From contig JAUQZE010000027.1 of assembly GCA_030587365.1 (NCBI GenBank), positions 1 through 64,000 on the forward strand: DNA of 64,000 nucleotides, written 5' to 3'. Both the position numbers and the translations under genes were made by a program. This DNA is from Candidatus Freyarchaeota archaeon (lineage in GTDB: Archaea; Asgardarchaeota; Jordiarchaeia; Jordiarchaeales; Jordiarchaeaceae). Positions within the stretch are counted from its first letter, which is position 1; each line of letters opens with the position of its first letter. The notes below the pieces were generated by a model that searched no databases, was not told the origin of the DNA, and was given only the letters and a program-made list of their open reading frames with translations. Shown piece after piece: positions 43,784 to 52,871 of this stretch.

Positions 43784-44140
43784 ATGTTTGAATATAAAAT
43801 GGTGATTTTGGTTCGAACGGACATAAAAATGAGTAAAGGAAAAATCGCAGTACAGGTGGCGCACGCCGCAGTTTCCGCATCAGAGGATGCTAGGAAAAAG
43901 AATTCGGATTGGTGGAAAAAATGGATGAATGAGGGTCAGAAAAAAGCTGTTGTGAAGGTAAAATCTTTGGAGGAACTCGAAAAATTTGAATATCAGGCGT
44001 TGAAAAACAAAATTCCTCACGCTTTAATATCCGACAGAGGTCTAACAGAACTACCCCCGGGGACGGTGACTGCTCTTGCTATTGGGCCAGGCCCAGAATC
44101 CCTTATAGATAGTATAACTGGGGGGTTGCCCTTACTTTAG
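43784..44140 (+). CDS. pth2: Peptidyl-tRNA hydrolase, archaeal type (Pth2)
   Basis: 118 residues, the normal Pth2 length. MVILVRTDIKMSKGKIAVQV, then AHAAV carries the catalytic region. KVKSLEELEKFEYQALKNKI and TVTALAIGPGP follow. It releases peptides from dropped-off peptidyl-tRNA. The frame opens at 43706, but I place the start at ATG 43784, with AGGAG at 43769-43773. truD follows 19 nt downstream on the same strand, suggesting an operon. Confidence 0.94.
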   Translation: MFEYKMVILVRTDIKMSKGKIAVQVAHAAVSASEDARKKNSDWWKKWMNEGQKKAVVKVKSLEELEKFEYQALKNKIPHALISDRGLTELPPGTVTALAIGPGPESLIDSITGGLPLL

Positions 44141-44159
44141 TTAATTTTCGGTGAGGTTA

Positions 44160-45527
44160 ATGAGTGAGCTGGATAAACTCTTGGGAATAGAATTTTTCGT
44201 TACAAAGTCTGAGGGAATAGGGGGGTGTCTTAGAAAGAGATGGGAGGATTTTGTGGTTGAGGAAATAACTCCTCAAAAGGATATAATTACCGCCCTTGGT
44301 TCTAAAGCTCAGACAAATAGCTCAAATAGTGATTATGGAAGCGAGGAAGAGGGCGAGTACAGTGTTTTCACTCTTGAGAGGCATGCTATGTATGACGCTT
44401 TTGAAGCTTTGAGTAAGATAGCTCGTAGTTTGGGAGTAGGCGTAAAAAGGTTATCTTATGCGGGGGTGAAGGATAAAAGAGCAGTTACCACCCAGAGGGT
44501 GAGTGCTTGGAGAGTTGATCCGGAAAGGCTGAAGCAATTAAATATTAAAGGGCTTTACATAAGGGATATACATAGGGGTAAAAATGCTGTTGGGCTCGGT
44601 GATCTGTGGGGGAATCGTTTTAGTATAACTGTTAGAGAGATCAATTTGGAAATGTCGGAAGCGGAAGAAAGAGTTAAACAAACCTGTCGTGAAATAGAGG
44701 ATTTGGGTGGGGTACCAAATTTTTTTGGTTACCAAAGGTTTGGGATTCAGAGACCTTTATCCCATCTTGTTGGAATCAAGCTCCTTAAGAAGGAATTCAG
44801 GGAGGCTGCGATGCTATTTTTAGCAGAGGCTTATCCTCTGGAAGGGGAAGATGCTCAGGAGGCGCGTAATTACTTATCTGAAAAAGAGGATTTTGCTGGG
44901 GCTTTTGAAAAATTTCCAAGGCGTTTGACTTATGAGAGGATGATGTTAAAACACTTATCTCTCCATCCCAACGATATTATAGGTGCTTTCAGGAGGCTTC
45001 CGCGAGGTCTACTTAAAATGTTTATACACGCTGTGCAGTCGTATCTATTTAACAGAATCCTCAGTCTGAGATATAACTCTGGTTTTCCATTAAACAGTGC
45101 AGTCCCTGGAGATATAGTAACCTCTATTGACAGTATTTCGCCAAACGATTATACACTAGTTACCGAAGAGACGGTTTCGAGAATAAATGAAGAGATTAAT
45201 TCTGAAAGATTAGGTGTTTCAATACCTTTGATAGGATACGATTCAACTCTACCAACAAATAGACCTGGAGAATGCGTGGAAAAAATTCTGCGTGAAGAGG
45301 AATTAAATCCGAGCATGTTCAGGCTCCAATCGATACCTGAAATGAGCTCCAGAGGAATGTTTCGCCTGATACTCCTAAAAGTATACGATTTGAAAGTATT
45401 GGATATCGGTAATGATGAATACAGCGAAAATGCAATTAAACTCACGGTTTCTTTCTCGCTTCCTAAGGGAAGCTATGCCACGATTGTTCTCAGAGAATTT
45501 ATGAAAACGGACCCGATAAAATATTAA
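44160..45527 (+). CDS. truD: tRNA pseudouridine(13) synthase TruD
   Basis: 455 residues. The catalytic Asp lies in YAGVKDKRAVTTQRVS near residue 105. Other family motifs are DFVVEEI near the start, LWGNRFSITVR and NFFGYQRFG. The insertion domain between the two halves (about 210-350) is typical of TruD. It makes pseudouridine 13 in tRNA. I prefer ATG 44160 with GGTGAGG just upstream over GTG 44151. It is probably co-transcribed with pth2. Confidence 0.95.
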   Translation: MSELDKLLGIEFFVTKSEGIGGCLRKRWEDFVVEEITPQKDIITALGSKAQTNSSNSDYGSEEEGEYSVFTLERHAMYDAFEALSKIARSLGVGVKRLSYAGVKDKRAVTTQRVSAWRVDPERLKQLNIKGLYIRDIHRGKNAVGLGDLWGNRFSITVREINLEMSEAEERVKQTCREIEDLGGVPNFFGYQRFGIQRPLSHLVGIKLLKKEFREAAMLFLAEAYPLEGEDAQEARNYLSEKEDFAGAFEKFPRRLTYERMMLKHLSLHPNDIIGAFRRLPRGLLKMFIHAVQSYLFNRILSLRYNSGFPLNSAVPGDIVTSIDSISPNDYTLVTEETVSRINEEINSERLGVSIPLIGYDSTLPTNRPGECVEKILREEELNPSMFRLQSIPEMSSRGMFRLILLKVYDLKVLDIGNDEYSENAIKLTVSFSLPKGSYATIVLREFMKTDPIKY

Positions 45528-45631
45528 AGTAACATGTGAATTAAGAAACGATAGGTTAATTAGTAGTTGATATTCTCTTTTTGACAATATTCAATGAACT
45601 TGAACAGAGTCAATTTCGGAGGTTGAATCTA

Positions 45632-46942
45632 TTGGCAGATGATGCTTATGATACTCGCAAGACGCATTTCACCAGCGATATAGGACCGGAACTTGACGGT
45701 GAGGTAGTGGTTCTCGCTGGATGGGTAGAAAGCATTCGAAAACTCGGCGGAATAAAATTCATTATTTTAAGAGATAAAGAGGGGCGGTCGCAAATTACCG
45801 TCCCTAAGAGCAATCCAAAGATTTTTGATGAAGTAGATAACCTAGGCAAAGAATATGTTATATGGCTTCGCGGAACGGTGAGAAAAATTGAAAAGGCACC
45901 TCAAGGAGCCGAAATAATCCCCGACGAAATAAAAATCGTTAACACCGCGATTTCTCCGCTGCCCTTAGACCCGTCAGGAAAAGTTGATGCAAACCTTGAC
46001 ACCCAGTTAGATAACCGCGTGCTAGACCTTAGGAGACCAGAAAAAACGGCTATTTTCGTAATCCGCCATGAAACTGTTAATGCTATTCGAGAATTCCTAA
46101 TTTCAAAAAGATTCATCGAAATTAATACTCCTAAAATTATTGCTGCCTCCTCCGAGGGCGGAGCGGATCTCTTTCCCATCTCATACTATGAGAAGGAAGC
46201 ATTTCTAAGCCAATCCGCTCAACTTTACAAGGAGCAAATGTCCAGCGTTTTTGAAAAGGTCTTCGAAATTGCACCCTGTTTTCGGGCTGAGGTAAGCCGC
46301 ACAGTCAGACACCTAAGCGAGTTATACGCTGTAGACGTGGAAGCAGCATTTAATAATTATGAAGACGTAATGAAACTGCTCGAAGCATTGATTTGCCACG
46401 TGTTCAAACATATCAAGGAAAAATGTTCTGAAGAATTAAAATCCTTAAACCACAAACTTTCGATCCCCAAGACACCTTTCCCCCGTTACACCTACACCGA
46501 TATTATAAAAAATCTGCAAAAAGAAGAAGTTAAAATAAACTGGGGGGAAGATATCACCACACAGGCATACCGTAAGCTCGGGGAATCATTAAAAGGGACT
46601 TACTTCATTTTTGATTGGCCTACCGCTGGAAAACCCTTCTACATTTTACCGCATAAAGACAATCCCCAAATATGTGAATCCTTCGATTTAATGTACGGTT
46701 GGCTAGAACTGGCTTCCGGGGGAACAAGAATTTATAAAAAGGACATGCTTACTGAAAGATTAAAAGAACAGAAACTCAACCCTGAATCATTCACTTTCCA
46801 TCTAAAAACATTTGACTGGGGAATGCCACCTCACGCAGGATGGGGACTAGGTCTGGATAGACTTGTGATGAGTCTTACCGGATCAGAAAACATAAGAGAA
46901 TGCGTTTTATACCCCCGAGACAGAGACCGTCTAACGCCATAA
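45632..46942 (+). CDS. aspS: Aspartyl-tRNA synthetase, archaeal type
   Basis: 436 residues. The N-terminal OB-fold anticodon domain reads VVVLAGWVESIRKLGGIKFI. The class II catalytic core has motif 1 (FLISKRFIEINTPKI), motif 2 (FEIAPCFRAEVSRTVRHLSE) and motif 3 (GWGLGLDRLVMSLTG). The compact OB domain and length fit the archaeal/eukaryal AspRS, which may be non-discriminating. TTG at 45632 is chosen because GGAGG (45618-45622) lies 9 nt upstream; the frame extends to 45581 without such support. The gene is complete. Confidence 0.95.
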   Translation: MADDAYDTRKTHFTSDIGPELDGEVVVLAGWVESIRKLGGIKFIILRDKEGRSQITVPKSNPKIFDEVDNLGKEYVIWLRGTVRKIEKAPQGAEIIPDEIKIVNTAISPLPLDPSGKVDANLDTQLDNRVLDLRRPEKTAIFVIRHETVNAIREFLISKRFIEINTPKIIAASSEGGADLFPISYYEKEAFLSQSAQLYKEQMSSVFEKVFEIAPCFRAEVSRTVRHLSELYAVDVEAAFNNYEDVMKLLEALICHVFKHIKEKCSEELKSLNHKLSIPKTPFPRYTYTDIIKNLQKEEVKINWGEDITTQAYRKLGESLKGTYFIFDWPTAGKPFYILPHKDNPQICESFDLMYGWLELASGGTRIYKKDMLTERLKEQKLNPESFTFHLKTFDWGMPPHAGWGLGLDRLVMSLTGSENIRECVLYPRDRDRLTP

Positions 46943-47001
46943 AAGAGAAAAGTGGCAGAAAATAATTACTGAACAACTTTATGCTAAAATCTCCAGAAGG
47001 A

Positions 47002-47508
47002 TTACTCGAGAGCTATTCTTATTTTTTCTTTGGTTATTTTGTAAACTATATCCTCCAGATTAGATACGCTTGCCGGAAGCCTTCTACTGTCTACTCTCTT
47101 AATTCTCACCTTTTTTTCAAGAGTGCCGTCAGGAAGCCAAATTGTATTAACACCCAAAACCCCGACGGGAGACAAAATGTCTTCAATAGTCTTCTTAGTG
47201 GAAGAAGCTCCTTCAATGACTCTGATCTTTTTCTTTAACGCATCACCCAGAACTTTAGCAATTTTACCCTTCGGTCCAATGAAGTTAGATATGTCACCTG
47301 GACCAACAACAATTATAATTAAACTATCGGTTTCTATAGCTCCCCTAAACTCTGCATCCTTCAGATTGGGAAACCTGCTTTCAAGCTCTAAAAGGTGCTT
47401 AGCTACCTCTAAATCCAGAGGAGATACTTCACCTCTTTCTATTTTCTCTCTACAAGTTGAACAATACATTTCACTTTTAAGGCAAAAAGAACATATGGGA
47501 ACCTTCAA
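47002..47508 (-). CDS. KH-domain RNA-binding protein with N-terminal zinc-finger motif
   Basis: 168 residues. The N terminus has two Cys pairs (CSFC and CSTC, residues 6-19), a likely zinc site. A KH-type RNA-binding core follows with the GXXG loop in ISNFIGPKGKIAKVLGDALK. The C-terminal LEKKVRIKRVDSRRLPASVS is basic. Archaeal proteins of this layout are annotated as NusA-like or KH-containing factors. The precise role is unknown. It converges with aspS and lies 220 nt from alba on the same strand. Confidence 0.78.
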   Translation of the reverse strand: MKVPICSFCLKSEMYCSTCREKIERGEVSPLDLEVAKHLLELESRFPNLKDAEFRGAIETDSLIIIVVGPGDISNFIGPKGKIAKVLGDALKKKIRVIEGASSTKKTIEDILSPVGVLGVNTIWLPDGTLEKKVRIKRVDSRRLPASVSNLEDIVYKITKEKIRIALE

Positions 47509-47728
47509 TTTTAAGTCTCCAAATCAAAGTAATCATGAGCGGTAAATACCCTGACAGCAGTTTCCCGCGAATAATAAACAATAATTTTGGTGTGGTTTTT
47601 ATAAAAGAAAGACTGCTTAAAAAACTTTTCTTTTTAATAATCTTCTGCTAGATGAGACGTAAAAAACTCACGAAGATGAGCATAGATTAAAGAAAAAATT
47701 GGGAAATGAATCAAAAAGTTTTCTTATA

Positions 47729-48004
47729 TTACTCTTTGCTCAGTGTGATCTCGATGGTTGAGACGTTTATCGTTGAGCCATGTTCCCCTGTTATGGGTTC
47801 TGTTCCAATCTTGATTTCACTTGGTGTAGCCTCTGATACGAATCTGTTTCTTACTATCTCCGCCACATCTACAGCTCTGCTGATGGAGCGGCCACGCGCT
47901 TTCAAAACTACTTCCTTCTTCCCACCGTGGAAAAGAGTTATACACGCCAATACATAATTCATCACGGGTTTTGAACCAATGTAGACTGCGTTTTCGTCAG
48001 ACAT
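47729..48004 (-). CDS. albA: Alba chromatin protein
   Basis: 91 residues. IGSKPVMNYVLACITLFHGG contains the DNA-contacting Lys; GRSISRAVDVAEIVRNRFV follows, then the beta hairpin around IGTEPITGEHGST. Alba dimers coat DNA and RNA in many archaea. ATG at 48004 is clear. The gene stands alone with a long upstream region. Confidence 0.96.
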   Translation of the reverse strand: MSDENAVYIGSKPVMNYVLACITLFHGGKKEVVLKARGRSISRAVDVAEIVRNRFVSEATPSEIKIGTEPITGEHGSTINVSTIEITLSKE

Positions 48005-48444
48005 GGTTGTTACCTCTTTTACGTTTTTGGATTTATTGTAACATTGTTTGTTGCGGTACTTACACGAGAAATAATAAAAAGTTTTTGGTGAGAGTAATGG
48101 GAGATTCTGGCCTTTAGAGATGGATCACTTTTTTCCGCAAAAGGAGTTTAAATAGAAGTTTCCACTTTTGGTAGGTCTGCCGTGCTGAAACTTCTCATTT
48201 GCATGAGATTGATAGCAAAACGTGATTACTTTTAAAAATTAAGCTCTAAAGTCAAGGCTTTGACTGTATCCTTTTCCCTTGTTCTCTAGGAACACCTGTA
48301 AGGATTTCTCTGCTTAAAGCTTGCTAAAGTTCTAAAATCTACCTAATGGTAGATGTATTTTTATATAACGAGTAAATATAAAATCTATAATAGACTCGAA
48401 TATAGTAGGCGTTTCCTTTCTTCAAAAAATTGGAAAGGGTTAAA
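48005..48444. other. Intergenic region upstream of alba and the longin-like gene
   Basis: A divergent promoter region of about 440 nt. It is AT-rich with TATATAAC near 48,362, suited to the rightward gene. No RNA gene is recognised. Confidence 0.45.
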
Positions 48445-50490
48445 ATGATCAAAGCGTTCTATGTTCTTCTAAAAACTGGTGAGTCGCTTTTCTACAAGGT
48501 TTATGGTAGAAATCATGTTGACGAGTCGTTGTTCTCAGGGTTCCTAGGCGCTGTTTATAACTTTGCACGGGAAATTGGGCATGGCGATATTCAAACAATG
48601 GAGATGGGAGATGCAAAGGTTATATGTGAGGTTTCCGGTAATCTGATTTTTGTGGTCGTCGTCGAAAAAGATGATGATGAGCAAGAAATCAAAAATTTTC
48701 TCAGCTCTGCCTCCAAAACCTTTCTTAATCGCTTTAGAGAGGAGCTGGAAGGATGGCGAGGGAATGTAACTGTTTTCCGACCATTCGCAAAAGAACTAGA
48801 TCACATAGCAGAAAATTATCAAGTGAAACGTCTTCCAGGCAAGGTTAAATTAGCACCCTTCCTTAGAGAAGATACTAGTGAATCCTCGGCTTGCCCCTTT
48901 GATGTAGAAATCGCCTCCGTTTTCTCTTTATTAGAAGATGTAAGAAACCGGGGTGGGGGGCTTCTCCGGAAAAAGCCTGAGGAAGAGTTAACTGGAGTTA
49001 TAAGAGTTTTATGGCCCTTTTGGATATTGCCCTATAATGACGGAGATAAGGTTGTTGTTGTGGATGCTATGAGTGCGGGCTTCCTCCGGATAAAAGTTAA
49101 ACGTTCCCAAGCTATGGAGAATGTTAAGAGCTTGCTTAAAGTAAAGGATGTTGATGCGTTTGTAACCGCTTTTGAAAATCTACTGTTAGATTCAAAAAAT
49201 GAGATAGTGGAAGAATTTTCCTTGCATGGCTTCTTGGATCCAGAAGTGGTTAAAAATATGGAAATTTGTTTGTCTCAGGCGAAGTTAAGTGAGACCAAAG
49301 GATACGTTGTCCCCCGTCCCCTTATAAATCCAAAACGAGCACTTGAGAGTAAAAAAGGTTTCAGCGGACTTGTTGAGGAATTGAATAAACATTATCAAAA
49401 ATTAGTAGAAAACGATAATTTGATTGCCTCAACAGCTGAGAAGTGGCTAAAGAAGATACAAGAAAAAATGGTAGAGATTAAAGAAACGTATCAGATTAAA
49501 ATAGAGGAAACCACCAAAGATGTTGAGAAGCAGATTGAAAACCTGATGCAGTTTAGAGAAGAAGAACTAAAAAATATTGACGCTTGGTTTACCGAAGAGG
49601 ATAAGAATCTAGTATTGGAAATAAAAAATCTATTCGGGCCCCTTTTAGAAGTTTTAGAAGACGTCGCATTAAAATCCACAGAGGAAATAGAAAAAAGGGT
49701 AGATACTCGAATCAGCTTGTCAGAAATCATAGACGAGCGTATTGAAAAATTAGCTAATGTTGCTGAGTACATGGATAAAACTAAGAAAGTTGTTGAAAAT
49801 ATTTCTAAGAGCATAAAGAAAATAGACTCAACCATTGAAAAAATAACCAAGAAAACAGAAGCTGATAAGACTCTTGTTATTCAAGACTTTGACAAAAAAA
49901 TTGTGGAACAAAATTCCCGGATCGATAAATTGAAAGAAGAACTAGAAGATGCTATAAGTACACAACAGGAATTAATGAATAAAGTCACAACCACACTCAA
50001 AGAATTAAGAGAGTCATGTAAAAAGAAACTTGAAGAAATCGATGAGCTAATAAAAAGGTTAAACTCACAGATAATTAAATCACCTGAAAAAACGTATTCC
50101 CCCTCAATATTTTACGTACCTCTTTATATTTCAAAATTCCAAGATTTAAAAAAAGAGCGGTTTTACGTAGTGCCCCAATTACTTCTTCTAAAATCAAAAG
50201 CTCCTAATTGTGACTTTGGACAGAAAACACTCCCCCTCGACCTACCAAACTCGCAGCTCTTTGAAACGATAAAAGAAAGGGTTGAAAAATTGATTAATGA
50301 GAATAAAGAATTAAGAACTGAAATTGAAAAAGGTTTCAATAAAACAAATCTCATAAACTCTCAGCAGATTGAAACATGTATTTATGATGGCTTAGACAAT
50401 CTCTTAAGTTTGAATATTCTAAATGAGAAGAACTTTCAGACATTAAAAGCCAGAGTCGCGGATATTTTTAGAAAGGAGCAAAAAATATAA
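48445..50490 (+). CDS. Longin-like domain plus long coiled coil, unknown function
   Basis: 681 residues. The first ~115 (MIKAFYVLLKTGESLFYKVY, VDESLFSGFLGAVYNFAREI, then DAKVICEVSGNLIFVVVVEK) have the strand-helix pattern of longin/roadblock-type small regulatory domains found in archaea and eukaryotic trafficking proteins. A second globular region runs to about 300. Residues about 320-545 are continuous coiled coil (repeated EK-rich heptads), and the last 130 are mixed. ATG at 48445 follows AAAGGG; the frame opens at TTG 48430. It could be a scaffold linked to small GTPases, but no GTPase gene is in view. Confidence 0.7.
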   Translation: MIKAFYVLLKTGESLFYKVYGRNHVDESLFSGFLGAVYNFAREIGHGDIQTMEMGDAKVICEVSGNLIFVVVVEKDDDEQEIKNFLSSASKTFLNRFREELEGWRGNVTVFRPFAKELDHIAENYQVKRLPGKVKLAPFLREDTSESSACPFDVEIASVFSLLEDVRNRGGGLLRKKPEEELTGVIRVLWPFWILPYNDGDKVVVVDAMSAGFLRIKVKRSQAMENVKSLLKVKDVDAFVTAFENLLLDSKNEIVEEFSLHGFLDPEVVKNMEICLSQAKLSETKGYVVPRPLINPKRALESKKGFSGLVEELNKHYQKLVENDNLIASTAEKWLKKIQEKMVEIKETYQIKIEETTKDVEKQIENLMQFREEELKNIDAWFTEEDKNLVLEIKNLFGPLLEVLEDVALKSTEEIEKRVDTRISLSEIIDERIEKLANVAEYMDKTKKVVENISKSIKKIDSTIEKITKKTEADKTLVIQDFDKKIVEQNSRIDKLKEELEDAISTQQELMNKVTTTLKELRESCKKKLEEIDELIKRLNSQIIKSPEKTYSPSIFYVPLYISKFQDLKKERFYVVPQLLLLKSKAPNCDFGQKTLPLDLPNSQLFETIKERVEKLINENKELRTEIEKGFNKTNLINSQQIETCIYDGLDNLLSLNILNEKNFQTLKARVADIFRKEQKI

Positions 50491-50667
50491 CATAGCAAAG
50501 GAAACATAAGCCTTCTTGCTTCAACCAGCTGTGTTTCTAGAGAAATACCATTTATTCCTCGTAGCTTATTAAATGCGATTTGAACTGCTTTATCGATGTG
50601 GTCTATCATCTCCGATAGAAGACCAGATATTTAGCATCGCTAACCAACCGTGCATTGACCCTTTGAT

Positions 50668-50991
50668 TTATAGTAATAGGAGTGCGGCGATTGGGATTGG
50701 GTTCTGAGCTAACCATTGGTAAACCAGCATGTACAAGTAGATTGAGAGGTACTGCACTACTCCGCCCATAGCTTCCGAGATGATGGGCAGAACCGATTCC
50801 CATCTAACGGAAACCCCGACAACGAGTAAGCCGACAATCATACCTAGCGCGGGGCCCATGCGGCTGTGGGAGGTGGCCAGTTTCACTAGGTTCATTATAA
50901 GCAGCCCTATTCCGACCACTAGGGCAATCCCGAAGACTAAATTGAGCAGGTCGTGAATCAGGGGGTTGAACATGAACCAGTACGGATCCAT
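50668..50991 (-). CDS. Small polytopic membrane protein
   Basis: 107 residues, mostly hydrophobic, with about three to four membrane segments (LLNLVFGIALVVGIGLLIMN; MGPALGMIVGLLVVGVSV; YLSIYLYMLVYQWL; and the C-terminal IPIAALLLL). The gene is richer in G+C than its neighbours and stands alone. Size and layout recall small membrane subunits of conjugation or secretion systems, but there is no signature. It may be related to the GC-rich ATPase gene in the CRISPR block, though only composition suggests it. Confidence 0.55.
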   Translation of the reverse strand: MDPYWFMFNPLIHDLLNLVFGIALVVGIGLLIMNLVKLATSHSRMGPALGMIVGLLVVGVSVRWESVLPIISEAMGGVVQYLSIYLYMLVYQWLAQNPIPIAALLLL

Positions 50992-51104
50992 TACAAACCA
51001 TCTCTCCCTCTACTTCTCCACGAAAGGTATATGAACACCACGAAAAGCGGAAACAGGGGAAAAACTCACCTCAACCTCTAAACGTTTGTGTACATACTCT
51101 AACC

Positions 51105-51242
51105 CTAGAGAATGGGGCGCACCAGGCTGCATAAATCGGGAGACCTCTATTTTCTGAAAATAGGAGAAGAGGATTTGCGATGGACGTATACATCAGTCCA
51201 GTGCGCTGTCTTATAGTTTCTCTATAAGACAACATTCTCTAG
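51105..51242. ncRNA. 138-nt multi-helix element closed by a 10-bp inverted repeat
   Basis: CTAGAGAATG (51105-51114) pairs with CATTCTCTAG (51233-51242). Inside are GCGCAC/GTGCGC (51117-51122, 51201-51206), CTATTTTC/GAAAATAG (51147-51154, 51156-51163), TGGAC/GTCCA (51181-51185, 51196-51200) and GTCTTATAG/CTATAAGAC (51208-51216, 51222-51230). The helices are nested, not overlapping. This could be a structured RNA or a small non-autonomous mobile element with terminal inverted repeats. Strand unknown. Confidence 0.55.
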
Positions 51243-51342
51243 TGGCAACCGTAAGTACTATAAAATCGCTTAAAAACCCCACACACAAATTAGTTCTTTT
51301 TTAAAGAGATTTCTTTGGAAAAAATAGTTTCTTCCAACGGGC

Positions 51343-51515
51343 AGAAAACCAATCCAAGAGGCCCTTAAGTTCAGAGAACACATACGCAAAGAGTCGAGAA
51401 TCAGAGTGTCGATCCCCTAACGGAGAACAGGTTACAACTCATCATCGACAGAGAAAATAACAGCGAGAGGTTCACCGAAGTAGAAATTTACGGGTTCTTA
51501 TCCTTTCGCCATTAA
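51343..51515 (+). pseudogene. Decayed ORF fragment
   Basis: One frame reads KPIQEALKFREHIRKESRIR and stops at TAA 51418-51420. An overlapping frame from 51417 continues LTENRLQLIIDRENNSERFT to a stop at 51513. Together they look like one coding sequence with a frameshift. The parent family is not recognised. Confidence 0.35.
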
Positions 51516-51758
51516 ACTCATAGAGGCACTGGAACAAAATGATCAAAAAAATAACAGAAAGCTAAATCACCGAAAATCTATGCCTAAGAATTTATCATAA
51601 GCATGGTGTTTGCTGTTTGAAGCATACCTAGACGGGATTTTATATCCTCTCAAAAGCCTGAAAACATTCCTCAAAATCAGATTTTAATCCTCTTTTCAAT
51701 CTCTTCAATCCCAATCTTGCCTTCAAGGAGGGATAACTAAACTTAGTCCAAGCCCTTT

Positions 51759-52871
51759 TTAGCCAAGCAGTTCATACACTGTTGTTCTCTGAACCGGGAT
51801 ACGCCCGCAGTCTCTAATTAAAGCTATTATACTCTCAGGAGAAAGGTACTCCCCGCTGGGGGACCCCGCTATCCTTGAAATATTCTCCTCAAACAGCGTC
51901 CCACCGAAATCATTTGCGCCAGCGTTGAGCAAAAATTGGGCAAACTTTGTACCCAGTTTAACCCAGCTTACTTGAATATTATTGATAAGGCCATCGAACA
52001 TTAGGCGGGAAATTGCATATACTTTAACATCTTCCATGCCCGTAGCACCGGGCCTAGAGGAGAGATTCTTGTATAACTCTGTGTGCTGGTGAATGAAACT
52101 GAGTGGGACGAATTCTGTGAAACCCTTAGTTCTCTTCTGAATATTTCTCAAAATATCCATGTGGACCGCTTTATCCCTGTTACTCTCTAGATGCCCGTAC
52201 ATCATAGTGCTTGAAGTAGGTATTCCCAAATTATGGGCTTCCTCAATAATCTTAATCCATTCTCTTACTGATATTTTGGTGGGGCATATCAATTCTCTTA
52301 TTTTGTCCACTAGTATTTCTGCGGCTGTTCCGGGCATAGAGTTCAGTCCAGCTTCCTTTAAAATCTTTAGGGCTTCGCGTGTGCTTAATCCCTCCCTTCT
52401 TGCGGCGTGTTGGATTTCCATTGGGCTGAAAGCGTGAATGTGTATATCCGGGCTAACTCGCCTCACTGATTTTAATATCTGCAAGTATAAATCGAGATTA
52501 GCTTCAGGGTGCAGTCCTCCCTGAATGCAAACCTCCGTCGCTTTCATCTTTACTGCTTCGCGGGTTTTGTTTTCAATTTCATCGGTTGATAATAGAAATT
52601 GGTTCGGAGAATCCTTATCTTCACGAAAAGCGCAGAAGCGGCAGCTATTAACACACACGTTGGTGAAGTTAATGTTCCGATTGATTACGTAGGTTACAAT
52701 ATCTCCCACGGCTCTCTTCCTGACATGATTAGCAACAAGAATCAAGGCTAGAAACTCTTGGCCAGTACAACCAAACAAGAGCTCCGCTTCGTCTAGTGAG
52801 GGAGGACGTCCATCAACGGCTCTATTAAGTATGTGGGAAATTTCACCATCTATGATATTTAACAAGTTCAA
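51759..52871 (-). CDS. cofH: FO synthase subunit 2 (CofH), radical SAM
   Basis: 370 residues. The radical SAM cluster motif CVNSCRFCAF is near residue 72, followed by VCIQGGLHPEANLDLYL and the late NDFGGTLFEENISR. CofH joins a tyrosine-derived radical to the ribityl-uracil precursor, and with CofG forms FO, the chromophore of coenzyme F420. The TTG start overlaps the cofG stop by 4 nt, so the two are translationally coupled. Upstream of the pair is pheA on the same strand. Confidence 0.95.
   Translation of the reverse strand: MNLLNIIDGEISHILNRAVDGRPPSLDEAELLFGCTGQEFLALILVANHVRKRAVGDIVTYVINRNINFTNVCVNSCRFCAFREDKDSPNQFLLSTDEIENKTREAVKMKATEVCIQGGLHPEANLDLYLQILKSVRRVSPDIHIHAFSPMEIQHAARREGLSTREALKILKEAGLNSMPGTAAEILVDKIRELICPTKISVREWIKIIEEAHNLGIPTSSTMMYGHLESNRDKAVHMDILRNIQKRTKGFTEFVPLSFIHQHTELYKNLSSRPGATGMEDVKVYAISRLMFDGLINNIQVSWVKLGTKFAQFLLNAGANDFGGTLFEENISRIAGSPSGEYLSPESIIALIRDCGRIPVQRTTVYELLG

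Noticed and set aside
51105..51242. tRNA or SRP RNA in the structured element
   Set aside because: No T-arm, no CCA end and no SRP helix 8 motif; helix arrangement does not fit.
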